From Flavobacteriaceae bacterium (GTDB lineage: Bacteria; Bacteroidota; Bacteroidia; Flavobacteriales; Flavobacteriaceae): a DNA stretch of 38,755 bases. The stretch covers positions 1-38,755 of the forward strand of contig JAIXYI010000034.1 of the NCBI GenBank assembly GCA_027490305.1, in the 5' to 3' direction. The position numbers and the translations under genes are program-made. The notes under the pieces were generated by a model, which saw only the letters and a list, made by a program, of their open reading frames with translations, was not told the origin of the DNA and did no database searches. Positions within the stretch are counted from its first letter, which is position 1; the number at the start of each line of letters is the position of its first letter. Below are positions 15,581 through 22,957 of this stretch, one piece after another.

Positions 15581-17158
15581 ATGCGTTATGTCCTCCTGTT
15601 CGCCATCACCCTGCTCACGCTTTCGTCGTCAGCACAGTCAACCGTCCGGTTACGGGAAGGATGGCGCGCACTTGTTACGGATAACGACAGCCTGGCTATT
15701 CGTTGTTTTTGGGAGACCTATCGCGACTCACGGTTACGACATGACGATCGTCTTCAGGCGGAGGCCGCGCTTTTTCTCGGAATGGCGTCCTACGGCAGCC
15801 GACCCGAAAAGGGCATGGCCTATGCGGTAGAAGCACTCCACTTATACGAGAAAACAACGACGGGACACGAGGCCCGTATCGGTCGCGGACGTTGCCTCCA
15901 ACTCATGGCGACCATCCGTGAACGGCAAGGAAAATCGCGACAGGCGTTGCAGTGGAGCCGGCAGGCCCTCGCTCTCCTCGAACGCGATACGACCGGCACA
16001 AAAGGCCTGGCCCGTTTGAGCATCGGGCGCTACTTTGAAAACCAGGGGCAGGTAGATACGGCGGTTGTGTATTATCAGAGGGCGCTGGCCGATTTCCGCT
16101 CTTCGCATCAATACGCCTACCTTCCCGGCGCATACACACGTTTGGCGCTTATCCAGATGAACCAAAACCCGGACGCGGCTTTTTCGTCGCTGTCAACTGC
16201 CTGGGCGATTGCCTCCAAAACCCACAACCGCCAGGCCGAGGTTGCTACGCTGCTCGCCTTGGGGAAGGCGGAAACCCGACACCGGGACCCGCAACGGGGC
16301 CTTCAGCACCTGCAAACCGCTTACCGACTGGCGCAGTCACTGTCGGATCGGCAGTTTGAGCTGCGGGCGCTCGAAGGTTTGGCAGAATGGGCGGCAGCAC
16401 AAGGCCATGTGGAAGACGCCCTGGAATGGCAACGTCGGGTTATCCAATTGAAGGATTCGGTGTTCTCGGCGGAAAGTGAAAGGGCGGTGCGGGAAATGGA
16501 AGTGCAATTTGGGCTGGCTGAGAAAGAGCGGGAACTGGCACTCGTTTCGAAGGAGCGTGAGGTGGCGCGCTTAACGAATCTTTTATTGGGTGGTGCCTTG
16601 ATCGTACTGCTAGCAGGCGCTGCCGTGGGTTTTGTGGTACTTCGGAAAATCAGGCGGAAAGACCGTGAATTGCTGGCCATCCGTACCGCACTGGTTACGG
16701 CCATGGAAGCAGAAAAAGCCCTACGGGAACACCAGTATCGGGCCGATTTGGAGCACCGTGAGAGCCAACTTAGTGCCATCACCTTGCAGATGCAACGCAA
16801 AAACGAATTCGCTGAGGAACTACGCGCCTCTGCCGGAGCTGGCCGTACGCTTTCACCCACCGAACTACAGCGGATGGTCAACCGTCATTTTTCCCACGGC
16901 TATGACTGGGAAGATTTCGATACCTACTTCGAAGGCCTGAACCTTCATTTTTATACCCGCCTCCGCGAATTGTATCCCGGTATCAGCCAAAATGACCTCA
17001 AACTATGTGCCCTCATCCGTCTCAATCTGTCAACCAAAGAAATGGCAGGCATTCTCAATATTTCTCCCGATAGTGTGAAGACCGCACGTTACCGCCTCCG
17101 ACGCAAACTACAACTGCCGGGCGATGAGAATCTCACCCGTTTCCTGTTGTCGCTATGA
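15581..17158 (+). CDS. Membrane-tethered TPR sensor with C-terminal HTH DNA-binding domain
   Basis: This is a one-component transmembrane regulator of 525 aa. The ATG at 15581 begins a signal peptide (MRYVLLFAITLLTLSSSAQS). Upstream in-frame starts would bury it. Residues about 25-310 are tetratricopeptide-like helical repeats on the periplasmic side. One membrane helix spans about 332-355. A basic, coiled-coil linker follows at about 357-420. The C-terminal part has the Bacteroidota pattern LYPGISQNDLKLCALIRLNL, then a LuxR-like helix-turn-helix (KEMAGILNISPDSVKTARYR, about 484-505). Target genes are inferred: its own promoter and the T9SS cargo gene share a GTCTAC direct repeat. The divergent receiver gene may modulate it. 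Confidence 0.9.
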   Translation: MRYVLLFAITLLTLSSSAQSTVRLREGWRALVTDNDSLAIRCFWETYRDSRLRHDDRLQAEAALFLGMASYGSRPEKGMAYAVEALHLYEKTTTGHEARIGRGRCLQLMATIRERQGKSRQALQWSRQALALLERDTTGTKGLARLSIGRYFENQGQVDTAVVYYQRALADFRSSHQYAYLPGAYTRLALIQMNQNPDAAFSSLSTAWAIASKTHNRQAEVATLLALGKAETRHRDPQRGLQHLQTAYRLAQSLSDRQFELRALEGLAEWAAAQGHVEDALEWQRRVIQLKDSVFSAESERAVREMEVQFGLAEKERELALVSKEREVARLTNLLLGGALIVLLAGAAVGFVVLRKIRRKDRELLAIRTALVTAMEAEKALREHQYRADLEHRESQLSAITLQMQRKNEFAEELRASAGAGRTLSPTELQRMVNRHFSHGYDWEDFDTYFEGLNLHFYTRLRELYPGISQNDLKLCALIRLNLSTKEMAGILNISPDSVKTARYRLRRKLQLPGDENLTRFLLSL

Positions 17159-17193
17159 CGGTATACCCCATAGGGGCGTCCTCCTGAGGGTTT

Positions 17194-17210
17194 GTCTACC
17201 TCGTGTCTAC
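17194..17210. promoter_or_regulatory. GTCTAC direct-repeat element B
   Basis: GTCTACCTCGTGTCTAC has the same two hexamers at the same 11-bp spacing as element A. It ends 33 bp before the -7 box of the cargo gene, at the upstream side of where a -33 element would lie. That position suits an activator. Confidence 0.6.
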
Positions 17211-17242
17211 CCCGCTGTCACGCAACGATTCAACTGTAGCCG

Positions 17243-17250
17243 TACCTTTG
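17243..17250 (+). promoter_or_regulatory. -7 box of the T9SS cargo gene
   Basis: TACCTTTG is a perfect TAnnTTTG match ending 28 nt before the ATG. No -33 TTTG is visible, which fits a promoter needing an activator bound at element B. Confidence 0.6.
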
Positions 17251-17278
17251 GACTATATCATCTATAAAAAAGAATGCC

Positions 17279-18163
17279 ATGAAAAAACTGTACTACCTGA
17301 TCCTGTTGCCCGCGTTGATGGCGGCACAGGTGCCCAACCCCGGATTCGAACAATTGTTGCCCAGCGGACAACTTCGTAATTGGGGCTACTACTACACGGT
17401 CCCTGTGAGCCTCGACCCTGAAACGGGAGAGAGCAGCGCTCCCCAAATCGATTATGCCGGCAGCACTTCGTTTGCTACTTCAACACTCTCGTCCCACGGT
17501 GGTACGCACGCGCTTTCCATCCGCAATGCCCGATTCGCCCAAACCGGTGAAGTCATTCCCGGTCGGGCGGAACTGTTCGACGATACCAACTCAGACGTAC
17601 ACACCGGCTGGAACGCAGGGCGTCCCGTTGAGCCGGGTACTGTTGTAGACCGTCTGGCTTTCTACTACCGATTCGACGCACTTAATGGTGAAGTGGGGCA
17701 GGCCGAACTGATTGCCATCGACGGCGATAGCAACGAATTGGCGCAAGTTTCCCTTACGCTCCCTGACACCGCGGGTGCCTTCCTCTTTGCCGAAACCTCA
17801 CTTAACCTACCAGAAGGCACAGCAGTCGCATTTGTCTTCATACGATTTCGTATGGCGGGTGATGGCGAGACTCCGGCTTTTGGAAGCGAGCTGGTCATTG
17901 ACGACCTGGCAGTGAATGCCGAAATGTTGCGGGTTGACCCTGTGGTAAAACCTACACAAGGGTTTTACCCGAACCCGACCGAAGGCAAACTCTTCACCCG
18001 CCTCCCACTGCAGGGGACCTCGGTTAGCGTGGTGGATATGGCGGGGCGTCGTTATTCACTACCCACGAGAGGCTGCGAGATCGATGCCTCTGCTCTTTCA
18101 CCCGGTATTTACCTATGGCAACCCGACGGAGAACGACAGGCATTGCGTTTTATCCGAAAATAA
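17279..18163 (+). CDS. T9SS type A sorting-domain cargo protein
   Basis: This is a secreted 294-aa protein. A short signal peptide (MKKLYYLILLPALMAAQ) is followed by a region of about 200 residues with beta-rich, jelly-roll-like spacing and the phrase GWNAGRPVEPGTVVDRLAFY. That phrase resembles carbohydrate-binding or PCMD-like domains, though I cannot confirm the family. The last 75 residues carry the type IX secretion sorting signature: FYPNPTEGKLF, then VSVVDMAGRR, then SPGIYLWQ, ending in basic RFIRK. It should therefore cross the outer membrane through the Por system and stay on the surface or be released. It sits 120 bp after the TPR/HTH regulator with its own promoter and an element-B repeat. 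A strong terminator follows. Confidence 0.88.
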   Translation: MKKLYYLILLPALMAAQVPNPGFEQLLPSGQLRNWGYYYTVPVSLDPETGESSAPQIDYAGSTSFATSTLSSHGGTHALSIRNARFAQTGEVIPGRAELFDDTNSDVHTGWNAGRPVEPGTVVDRLAFYYRFDALNGEVGQAELIAIDGDSNELAQVSLTLPDTAGAFLFAETSLNLPEGTAVAFVFIRFRMAGDGETPAFGSELVIDDLAVNAEMLRVDPVVKPTQGFYPNPTEGKLFTRLPLQGTSVSVVDMAGRRYSLPTRGCEIDASALSPGIYLWQPDGERQALRFIRK

Positions 18164-18166
18164 AGG

Positions 18167-18192
18167 AAGCGGGTTCAGGCCCGCTTTTTTTC
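18167..18192 (+). terminator. Terminator of the T9SS cargo gene
   Basis: AAGCGGG-TTCAGG-CCCGCTT, a perfect 7-bp stem, is followed by a T8 run. It lies three bases after the stop codon. Confidence 0.9.
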
Positions 18193-18378
18193 GCCTATAT
18201 GCAGTGAGTGGATCTTTAGTGCGATTTTTCTGGCACAATGCCGTGTCGCTGCCCGTTTGGTGTTTCTTACAAAACGCAGCTTTCAATCATAACCTTCCGC
18301 TAACGACCAGGTAACGTCAACCTGTGAATTTTGCAACGAATACCCAAATCGTGTAAAATCCGGGGAGATAACAGGCAC

Positions 18379-18386
18379 TACCTTTG
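18379..18386 (+). promoter_or_regulatory. -7 box of the 31-codon ORF
   Basis: TACCTTTG fits TAnnTTTG perfectly, with 23 nt between it and the ATG at 18410. That is the same box sequence as before the T9SS cargo gene. No -33 element was found. Confidence 0.5.
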
Positions 18387-18409
18387 TCTCTCTTTTCAAT
18401 CAACTGGTT

Positions 18410-18505
18410 ATGTACTCAAGAACCCAACGTAGGAAACTGATGCGGAGCCGGATGGGACGGTTCTGGCTACTGCTCGACCGATATGTCATCGCCACCCTTC
18501 GCTAA
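18410..18505 (+). CDS. Small basic peptide, 31 aa
   Basis: This short ORF runs from ATG to TAA. It encodes a peptide with nine Arg/Lys and one Asp, giving a net charge of about +8. The N-terminal half is strongly basic (RRKLMRSRMGR) and the C-terminal half is hydrophobic and aromatic (FWLLLDRYVIATLR), so an amphipathic or membrane-associating helix is likely. A perfect -7 box 23 nt upstream and a hairpin 22 nt past the stop support an independent transcription unit. No family is recognised. It could also be a leader peptide or the mRNA part of a small RNA. Codon composition alone cannot settle a frame this short. Confidence 0.4.
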   Translation: MYSRTQRRKLMRSRMGRFWLLLDRYVIATLR

Positions 18506-18617
18506 CCTTAGGCCTACACGCTGACAAACACCCTCAAAAGAGGGGGTTGCGCGAAACATCGAAAGCGTTATCGTAAAAACATCCCTTCAAAAATAGGGGT
18601 CTATTTGTTATTTCTTT

Positions 18618-18625
18618 TATTTTTG
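18618..18625 (+). promoter_or_regulatory. -7 box of amt
   Basis: TATTTTTG matches TAnnTTTG, with 41 nt to the ATG at 18667. The surrounding sequence is T-rich and no correctly spaced -33 TTTG is seen. Confidence 0.45.
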
Positions 18626-18666
18626 CTTCTATACCCCTTTTTCTGGATAGGTAAAGACACAAGAAT

Positions 18667-20016
18667 ATGAAACTCGAGAAACGCTGGATCGTATCGTTTT
18701 CCCTCATTACCCTTATCTCCTTAGTTGCGGTTTGCTGGCCCGATGCCGTTGAAACCGCCACGACGCGTTCGTGGTTTGGAACGGAACAGGACCTCCGCGC
18801 TGCCGACGTCGCGTGGCTGCTGACCGCTTCGAGTTTTGTGCTGTTGATGACACCAGGACTCGCCTTTTTCTACGGTGGGATGGTGGGAAAACACAACATC
18901 ATCTCAACCATGTTGCAGAGTTTTATCTGTATGGGCGTTATTACCCTGCTTTGGGTGGTGGTGGGCTTCAGTCTTTCCTTCGGCGAGCCACTGCTTTTCG
19001 ATATTGACGGGCATTCGTATTCCGTCATTGGAAACCCGTCCTCGTTTGCCTTCATGGATCATGTGGGATTGTTACCGCATAAGGTATTGGGAACGACGAT
19101 TCCGTTTATCCTGTATGCCTTGTTCCAAATGAAGTTCGCCATCATCACACCCGCCCTGATCACAGGCTCTTTCGCCGAAAGGGTGCGCTTTATCGCCTTT
19201 CTCTTTTTCATTTGCCTGTTCAGCCTGTTTATCTATGCGCCGCTTTGCCACTCGGTGTGGGCGCCTACCGGACTTCTGGGCACCTATTTCGGTGTGAAAG
19301 ACTTCGCCGGCGGCACGGTTGTGCACATGAGCGCCGGATTTGCGGCACTGGCCGGTGCCATCGTATTGGGTAAACGACGGAATGCAGCGCACATCCCGAC
19401 CAATATCCCGTTTGTACTTTTAGGAACAGGGCTGCTCTGGTTCGGCTGGTTCGGATTCAACGCCGGATCGGCCCTGGCTGCTAACGGAACGGCGGCAATG
19501 GCATTCGCGACGACGACTTCGGCATCGGCGGCTGCCATGCTTACCTGGGGTTTCTTTGAAAGGATGCACGGAAAGAAATTCTCGGCTATGGGCGCCTGTG
19601 TTGGTGCAGTGGTTGGACTGGTGGCCATTACACCGGCAGCCGGCTACGTAACGATTCCAGAGAGTATCTTCTTCGGTTTTATCACGGCGATCGTATCCTA
19701 TAAAGTGCTGGCCTCCAAATTCAGTAAGCGCGTCGACGACACCCTCGACGTATTTGCCTGCCACGGCGTTGGAGGTATTATGGGGATGATACTCACCGCT
19801 ATTTTCGCCCGAGGTGAAAACGCCAGTCTCCTGCACGGCGGATGGAACGTATTCGCGCACCACATGACAGCGTTGGTACTAGTCTCGGCTTACACCTTTG
19901 GCGGCGCCTTACTGCTCTTCCGGTTTGTCAACCTGTTCATCCCGCTTCGGGTATCGGAAGAATCGGAAAACGCCGGACTGGATATCTCCCAACACGACGA
20001 GACGATTTTGCATTAG
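18667..20016 (+). CDS. amt: Ammonium transporter (Amt/MEP/Rh family)
   Basis: This is an ammonium channel/transporter of 449 aa with about 11 membrane helices. The family signature LTASSFVLLMTPGLAFFYGG follows a short N-terminal signal-like helix. The two pore histidines lie in VVHMSAGFAALAG (about residue 219) and DVFACHGVGGIMG (about residue 366), and FGFNAGSALAANGTAA is also conserved. It is expected to import NH4+/NH3 across the cytoplasmic membrane when nitrogen is low. The usual partner gene glnK (P-II protein) is not adjacent on either side, unlike in many bacteria. No terminator is visible before the next gene 81 bp downstream, though that gene has its own -7 box. Confidence 0.96.
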   Translation: MKLEKRWIVSFSLITLISLVAVCWPDAVETATTRSWFGTEQDLRAADVAWLLTASSFVLLMTPGLAFFYGGMVGKHNIISTMLQSFICMGVITLLWVVVGFSLSFGEPLLFDIDGHSYSVIGNPSSFAFMDHVGLLPHKVLGTTIPFILYALFQMKFAIITPALITGSFAERVRFIAFLFFICLFSLFIYAPLCHSVWAPTGLLGTYFGVKDFAGGTVVHMSAGFAALAGAIVLGKRRNAAHIPTNIPFVLLGTGLLWFGWFGFNAGSALAANGTAAMAFATTTSASAAAMLTWGFFERMHGKKFSAMGACVGAVVGLVAITPAAGYVTIPESIFFGFITAIVSYKVLASKFSKRVDDTLDVFACHGVGGIMGMILTAIFARGENASLLHGGWNVFAHHMTALVLVSAYTFGGALLLFRFVNLFIPLRVSEESENAGLDISQHDETILH

Positions 20017-20079
20017 ATAGGTGCTTTCGAACAAAGGTCAAAACGCCGCTTGCCTTCCCTTTATTTTCTTCCATTTCCC

Positions 20080-20087
20080 TATATTTG
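20080..20087 (+). promoter_or_regulatory. -7 box of the SnoaL-like gene
   Basis: TATATTTG matches TAnnTTTG and ends 10 nt before the ATG at 20098, implying a leader of only a few nucleotides. Confidence 0.45.
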
Positions 20088-20097
20088 GAAGAAAAAC

Positions 20098-20598
20098 ATG
20101 AGAATTTTCTTTTCTGCACTCTTTGCGAGTCTCTGCTTTGCTTCATTTGCGCAAAAGTCAAATGATAAAGAAGACATCAACACACTACTCAACAATTGGC
20201 ATCTTGCCGCTGCAAAAGGGGACGGTAAAACCTACATATCGGCTATGGCCGAAAACGGTGTTTTCATCGGTACCGACGCGACCGAATACTGGACACGCGA
20301 CGCCTTCTGGAAATTCGCCGAACCCTATTTCAAAAAGGGCCCGGCTTGGGATTTTAAGCCCATTAAGCGCCACGTATTCCTTAGTGCGGATGGAAAAATT
20401 GCCTGGTTTGACGAAGTGCTTGACACCTGGATGGAATTGTGTCGGGGGTCTGGCGTCTTGATCCGGCAACCGGATGGCAACTGGAAGATCGCACAGTACG
20501 TTTTATCAGTTACCGTTCCGAACGATGTGGTAAATGACGTGATCAAAGTAAAACGCGAGATAGAAACAACACAGAAAGAGATAATCAAAGCACAATAA
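20098..20598 (+). CDS. Secreted SnoaL/NTF2-like (DUF4440-type) protein
   Basis: This 166-aa protein starts with a signal peptide (MRIFFSALFASLCFASFAQ) at the ATG 20098. An in-frame ATG at 20050 would precede the promoter box. The mature part reads as the NTF2-like cone fold: a helix with LLNNWHLAAAKGDGKTYISAM, then GVFIGTDATEYWTRDAFWKF, strands with KIAWFDEVLDTWM, and GVLIRQPDGNWKIAQYVLSV. Such proteins bind small hydrophobic ligands or act as isomerases or hydrolases. No catalytic dyad can be assigned here. The C-terminus is a charged helix (IKVKREIETTQKEIIKAQ). It is probably monocistronic, with a terminator 22 nt downstream. Confidence 0.82.
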   Translation: MRIFFSALFASLCFASFAQKSNDKEDINTLLNNWHLAAAKGDGKTYISAMAENGVFIGTDATEYWTRDAFWKFAEPYFKKGPAWDFKPIKRHVFLSADGKIAWFDEVLDTWMELCRGSGVLIRQPDGNWKIAQYVLSVTVPNDVVNDVIKVKREIETTQKEIIKAQ

Positions 20599-20620
20599 GC
20601 GGTTTCCCCGCCAAAATAAG

Positions 20621-20653
20621 ACGCTGTGGCCAAAAGGTTACGGCGTTTTTTTT
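20621..20653 (+). terminator. Terminator of the SnoaL-like gene
   Basis: ACGCTGTGGCC-AAAA-GGTTACGGCGT forms an 11-bp stem with wobbles, followed by T8. Confidence 0.85.
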
Positions 20654-20688
20654 ATTTGCGTAAATCCAACCGTTACTTTCTCTCGTAT

Positions 20689-20718
20689 ATGCCATCAGAA
20701 CCAATCACAAAATGGCAT
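20689..20718 (+). promoter_or_regulatory. Inverted repeat overlapping a start codon
   Basis: The arms ATGCCAT (20689-20695) and ATGGCAT (20712-20718) are perfect, with a 16-nt spacer. The right arm contains the first two bases of the ATG at 20717. It could be an operator or an mRNA hairpin that hides the start codon. Confidence 0.35.
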
Positions 20719-21154
20719 GAATATGAAACGTCGCATCCGTTCCGGCCTACTGGCCTTGCTGGCCGTGTTCTTCTTCCTTTTCACGGCCCTTATCATCCAT
20801 ATCGCCACCGCTCCTTCTTTGGAGGTGGACAATGCAACCCTGCAAATCGCCCGCATTGATTTCCACCAACCCCTTACGCCCGAAAAGGCAAAAGAACTGC
20901 ACCGCCAGATGCGCGCCATCAAAGGCGTCACGCACGACAAGTTTTTTGCTGACAAGGGGGTGTTGGTCTATTGGCTCGACAACCGGGTCACCGATTCGCA
21001 GCGCGTGTTCGAGCAGTTGATGGCCAAAGGCGACTATGATGCCGAACGTTTTACCGTACCCCAGCATCTGGCGCAACAGCGCGTGTGTCCGGCCATGGAT
21101 CCCAACAGCTTCAAGTATCGTTTTTCCATTGCCGTGCAACGACTATTCCGTTAA
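20717..21154 (+). CDS. Membrane-anchored small protein with HMA-like alpha/beta domain
   Basis: This 145-aa protein starts at 20717, or two codons later at 20723. A basic start is followed by one membrane helix at about 9-31. The soluble part (about 40-112) has the beta-alpha-beta-beta-alpha-beta spacing of a heavy-metal-associated domain: TLQIARIDFHQPL, then PEKAKELHRQMRAIKGV, then GVLVYWLD, then SQRVFEQLMAKG. It lacks the CxxC metal motif. A single Cys114 in RVCPAMDPNS comes near the end. No exact family is recognised. It lies 19 bp upstream of the lipid-anchored globin gene and shares its terminator, so the two are probably co-transcribed and may work together at the membrane, but the role is unknown. 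Confidence 0.7.
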   Translation: MNMKRRIRSGLLALLAVFFFLFTALIIHIATAPSLEVDNATLQIARIDFHQPLTPEKAKELHRQMRAIKGVTHDKFFADKGVLVYWLDNRVTDSQRVFEQLMAKGDYDAERFTVPQHLAQQRVCPAMDPNSFKYRFSIAVQRLFR

Positions 21155-21173
21155 TTCTTAAAACCACCTTATC

Positions 21174-21758
21174 ATGAAACGAATCCCTATCCTGGCTTTT
21201 TCAGCCCTGAGCATTCTGGCAGGCGCCTTCGCAGTGTCGTGCAGCGATGACGACGACAACAACTCGGCGGAACCGTCCTTGTATACCCGCCTCGGCGGAA
21301 CGACAATGGTGGCCGACCCGAACAACCCAGGCCAAATGATCGAGCAAGGCCGATTGAGCTATCGTTCGGTTGTCGACTCGACCGTCACCCTGATCGTAGC
21401 CGACATTACCGCCGGCAACCAAGGAAACCTAAGCGCCCATTTTGCGCCGCTGTTGGCCGAAGTCGGAGCCGGAAACACCACCAATCTTTCCCTTTTAAGC
21501 AGAAACCTCACCGATTTTTTCTCAGCTAACACGGGCGGTGGTGCCACCAACACCTATTCAGGAATGAACATGGCAGACGCGCACAACCCCGCAATGAACC
21601 CGCGGATGGGCGTGAAGGCCACCGATGCCGATTACACCCGTTTTGAAGGGTTTGTCGGACAGGCAGCCGGTTTGAATGGTGTAACCGACCAAGCCATCAT
21701 CGGTGATGTGGTAGAGGTACTCGAATCGTTGCGCGACCCGATTGTTCAGGCCCCGTAA
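21174..21758 (+). CDS. Lipid-anchored group I truncated globin-like protein
   Basis: This 194-aa lipoprotein (lipobox AVSC, Cys23, then DDDDNN) has a C-terminal region that follows the truncated hemoglobin pattern. The N-terminal signature is SLYTRLGG (35-42), followed by an inserted loop to about 60, then helix B VVDSTVTLIVAD. FFSANTGGG and YSGMNMADAH follow, with His137 in the position of the proximal heme ligand, then RFEGFVGQAAGLNGV. By hand alignment with mycobacterial trHbN, the distal B10 Tyr is Val71 and the E11 Gln is Asn111. The heme pocket would then lack the usual hydrogen-bonding Tyr. Group I globins handle O2 or NO in the cytoplasm, so a periplasmic anchored form is unusual. It probably forms an operon with the preceding gene. 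Confidence 0.82.
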   Translation: MKRIPILAFSALSILAGAFAVSCSDDDDNNSAEPSLYTRLGGTTMVADPNNPGQMIEQGRLSYRSVVDSTVTLIVADITAGNQGNLSAHFAPLLAEVGAGNTTNLSLLSRNLTDFFSANTGGGATNTYSGMNMADAHNPAMNPRMGVKATDADYTRFEGFVGQAAGLNGVTDQAIIGDVVEVLESLRDPIVQAP

Positions 21759-21799
21759 CGGTCTTTTTTGTCCAATCGCTTAGTCCTATGTGTAGGAAG

Positions 21800-21833
21800 A
21801 GGCCGTCTCGCAAGAGCGGCCTTTTCTGTTTTT
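21800..21833 (+). terminator. Terminator of the globin operon
   Basis: AGGCCG and CGGCCT pair around an inner CTC/GAG stem with a GCAA loop, followed by TTTCTGTTTTT. The hairpin lies between two convergent genes. Its T-rich side favours the + strand. Confidence 0.8.
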
Positions 21834-21846
21834 GAAGGAAGTAGGA

Positions 21847-22794
21847 TTACACGAGTTTACGGAGGTTTTCAAGCATGTCCGCAGTCATCGTATCGAGATC
21901 GAAACGGTGTTGCCAACCCCAATCCTGGCGGGCGGCACTGTCGTCGATACTGGCGGGCCAGCTATCCGCGATTTGTTGGCGGAAGTCAGGTTGGTAAGAG
22001 ATGTTAAACGACGGGATGTGGGCGCGGATGGCATCGGCGATTTCACGGGGCGTGAAACTGATGGCCGAAAGGTTGTAGGAACCGTGCTCACGGATTTGAT
22101 CGGCCGGTGCGCGCATGATATCGATTGTCGCCCGGATGGCATCGTCCATATACATCATGGGGAGTTCGGTGTCTTCGGAGAGAAAGCACTCATAGGTGCC
22201 GTCGGACAGCGCCTTGTGGAAAATATCGACGGCGTAATCGGTGGTTCCTCCTCCCGGCGGCGTTGACCAACTGATGAGTCCGGGATAACGGATACTGCGT
22301 ACATCTACACCAAAGATGCGGTGGTAGTATTCACACCAGCGTTCGCCTGCCTGTTTGCTGATGCCGTATACGGTGGTAGGCTCCATCGTAGTATGCTGCG
22401 GCGTCTGGTGGCGCGGGGTTGTAGGGCCGAAAACCGCGATACTTGAAGGCCAGAATATCTTCTTGATTTTCTTCGCTTTCGCCAGGTTCAGCACGTGGAA
22501 CAGCGAATTCATATTGAGGTCCCACGCAAAAGCAGGGTTCTTCTCCGCAGTTGCCGACAGCAAAGCGGCCATTAGGTAGACCTCATCGATCTGGTGTTGC
22601 TCGACCAAATGCTCAACTTGATTAAAATCAAGGGCGTTTACAACTTCAAACGGTCCGGAATTGACGACATCGACATTCAGTTTCCGGATGTCAGACGCGA
22701 TCACATTTTCCGTGCCGTAGACGTCCCGTAATTTTTTGGTGAGTTCGGTGCCGATTTGTCCGCACGCACCGATGATGAGGATTTTGGTGGCCAT
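21847..22794 (-). CDS. SDR-type NAD-dependent epimerase/L-threonine 3-dehydrogenase
   Basis: This 315-aa extended short-chain dehydrogenase starts at the ATG 22794, where the Rossmann fold begins. A longer frame from 22884 lies upstream of the promoter box. NAD binding is by GACGQIG (9-15), with Asp after the second strand (ASDIRK) indicating NAD preference. The catalytic Tyr/Lys are in YGISKQAGE and the Ser in SSIAVFGP. The sequence GFxS-like PGLISWSTPPGGGTTDYAV is characteristic of the SDR-type threonine dehydrogenase (EC 1.1.1.103), which oxidises L-threonine to 2-amino-3-oxobutyrate before cleavage to glycine and acetyl-CoA. A sugar epimerase is the less likely alternative. It is monocistronic with its own promoter. 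Confidence 0.88.
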   Translation of the reverse strand: MATKILIIGACGQIGTELTKKLRDVYGTENVIASDIRKLNVDVVNSGPFEVVNALDFNQVEHLVEQHQIDEVYLMAALLSATAEKNPAFAWDLNMNSLFHVLNLAKAKKIKKIFWPSSIAVFGPTTPRHQTPQHTTMEPTTVYGISKQAGERWCEYYHRIFGVDVRSIRYPGLISWSTPPGGGTTDYAVDIFHKALSDGTYECFLSEDTELPMMYMDDAIRATIDIMRAPADQIREHGSYNLSAISFTPREIADAIRAHIPSFNISYQPDFRQQIADSWPASIDDSAARQDWGWQHRFDLDTMTADMLENLRKLV

Positions 22795-22814
22795 AGTAGT
22801 GTTGGTTTGCGTCA

Positions 22815-22822
22815 CAAATATA
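22815..22822 (-). promoter_or_regulatory. -7 box of the threonine dehydrogenase-type gene
   Basis: TATATTTG on the minus strand is a perfect match to TAnnTTTG, 20 nt upstream of the ATG. Confidence 0.55.
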
Positions 22823-22932
22823 CGTTTTCGCAGGTAGTGCACCTCCACGTTAACAAATCTGCAAAACAGCCGTGCAAAAGCCAAACTTTTTTTAATTTTA
22901 ATCTACGGCACCGTCCTTGTGACGGAACCGCG

Positions 22933-22940
22933 TATTTTTG
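22933..22940 (+). promoter_or_regulatory. -7 box of the lipoprotein-mfd operon
   Basis: TATTTTTG matches TAnnTTTG and ends 17 nt before the ATG at 22958. It is the only box found upstream of mfd. Confidence 0.5.
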
Positions 22941-22957
22941 CCCGAACCATTTTCATC

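Larger units (their letters stand above)
18193..18660. other. 468-bp spacer between cargo gene and amt
   Basis: It contains the 31-codon ORF with its promoter (18379-18505), a hairpin AACaCCCTC-AAAA-GAGGGgGTT (18527-18548) lacking a T-tract, and the amt -7 box (18618-18625). The first 180 bp (18193-18370) show no gene, RNA or repeat I can identify. Confidence 0.5.
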
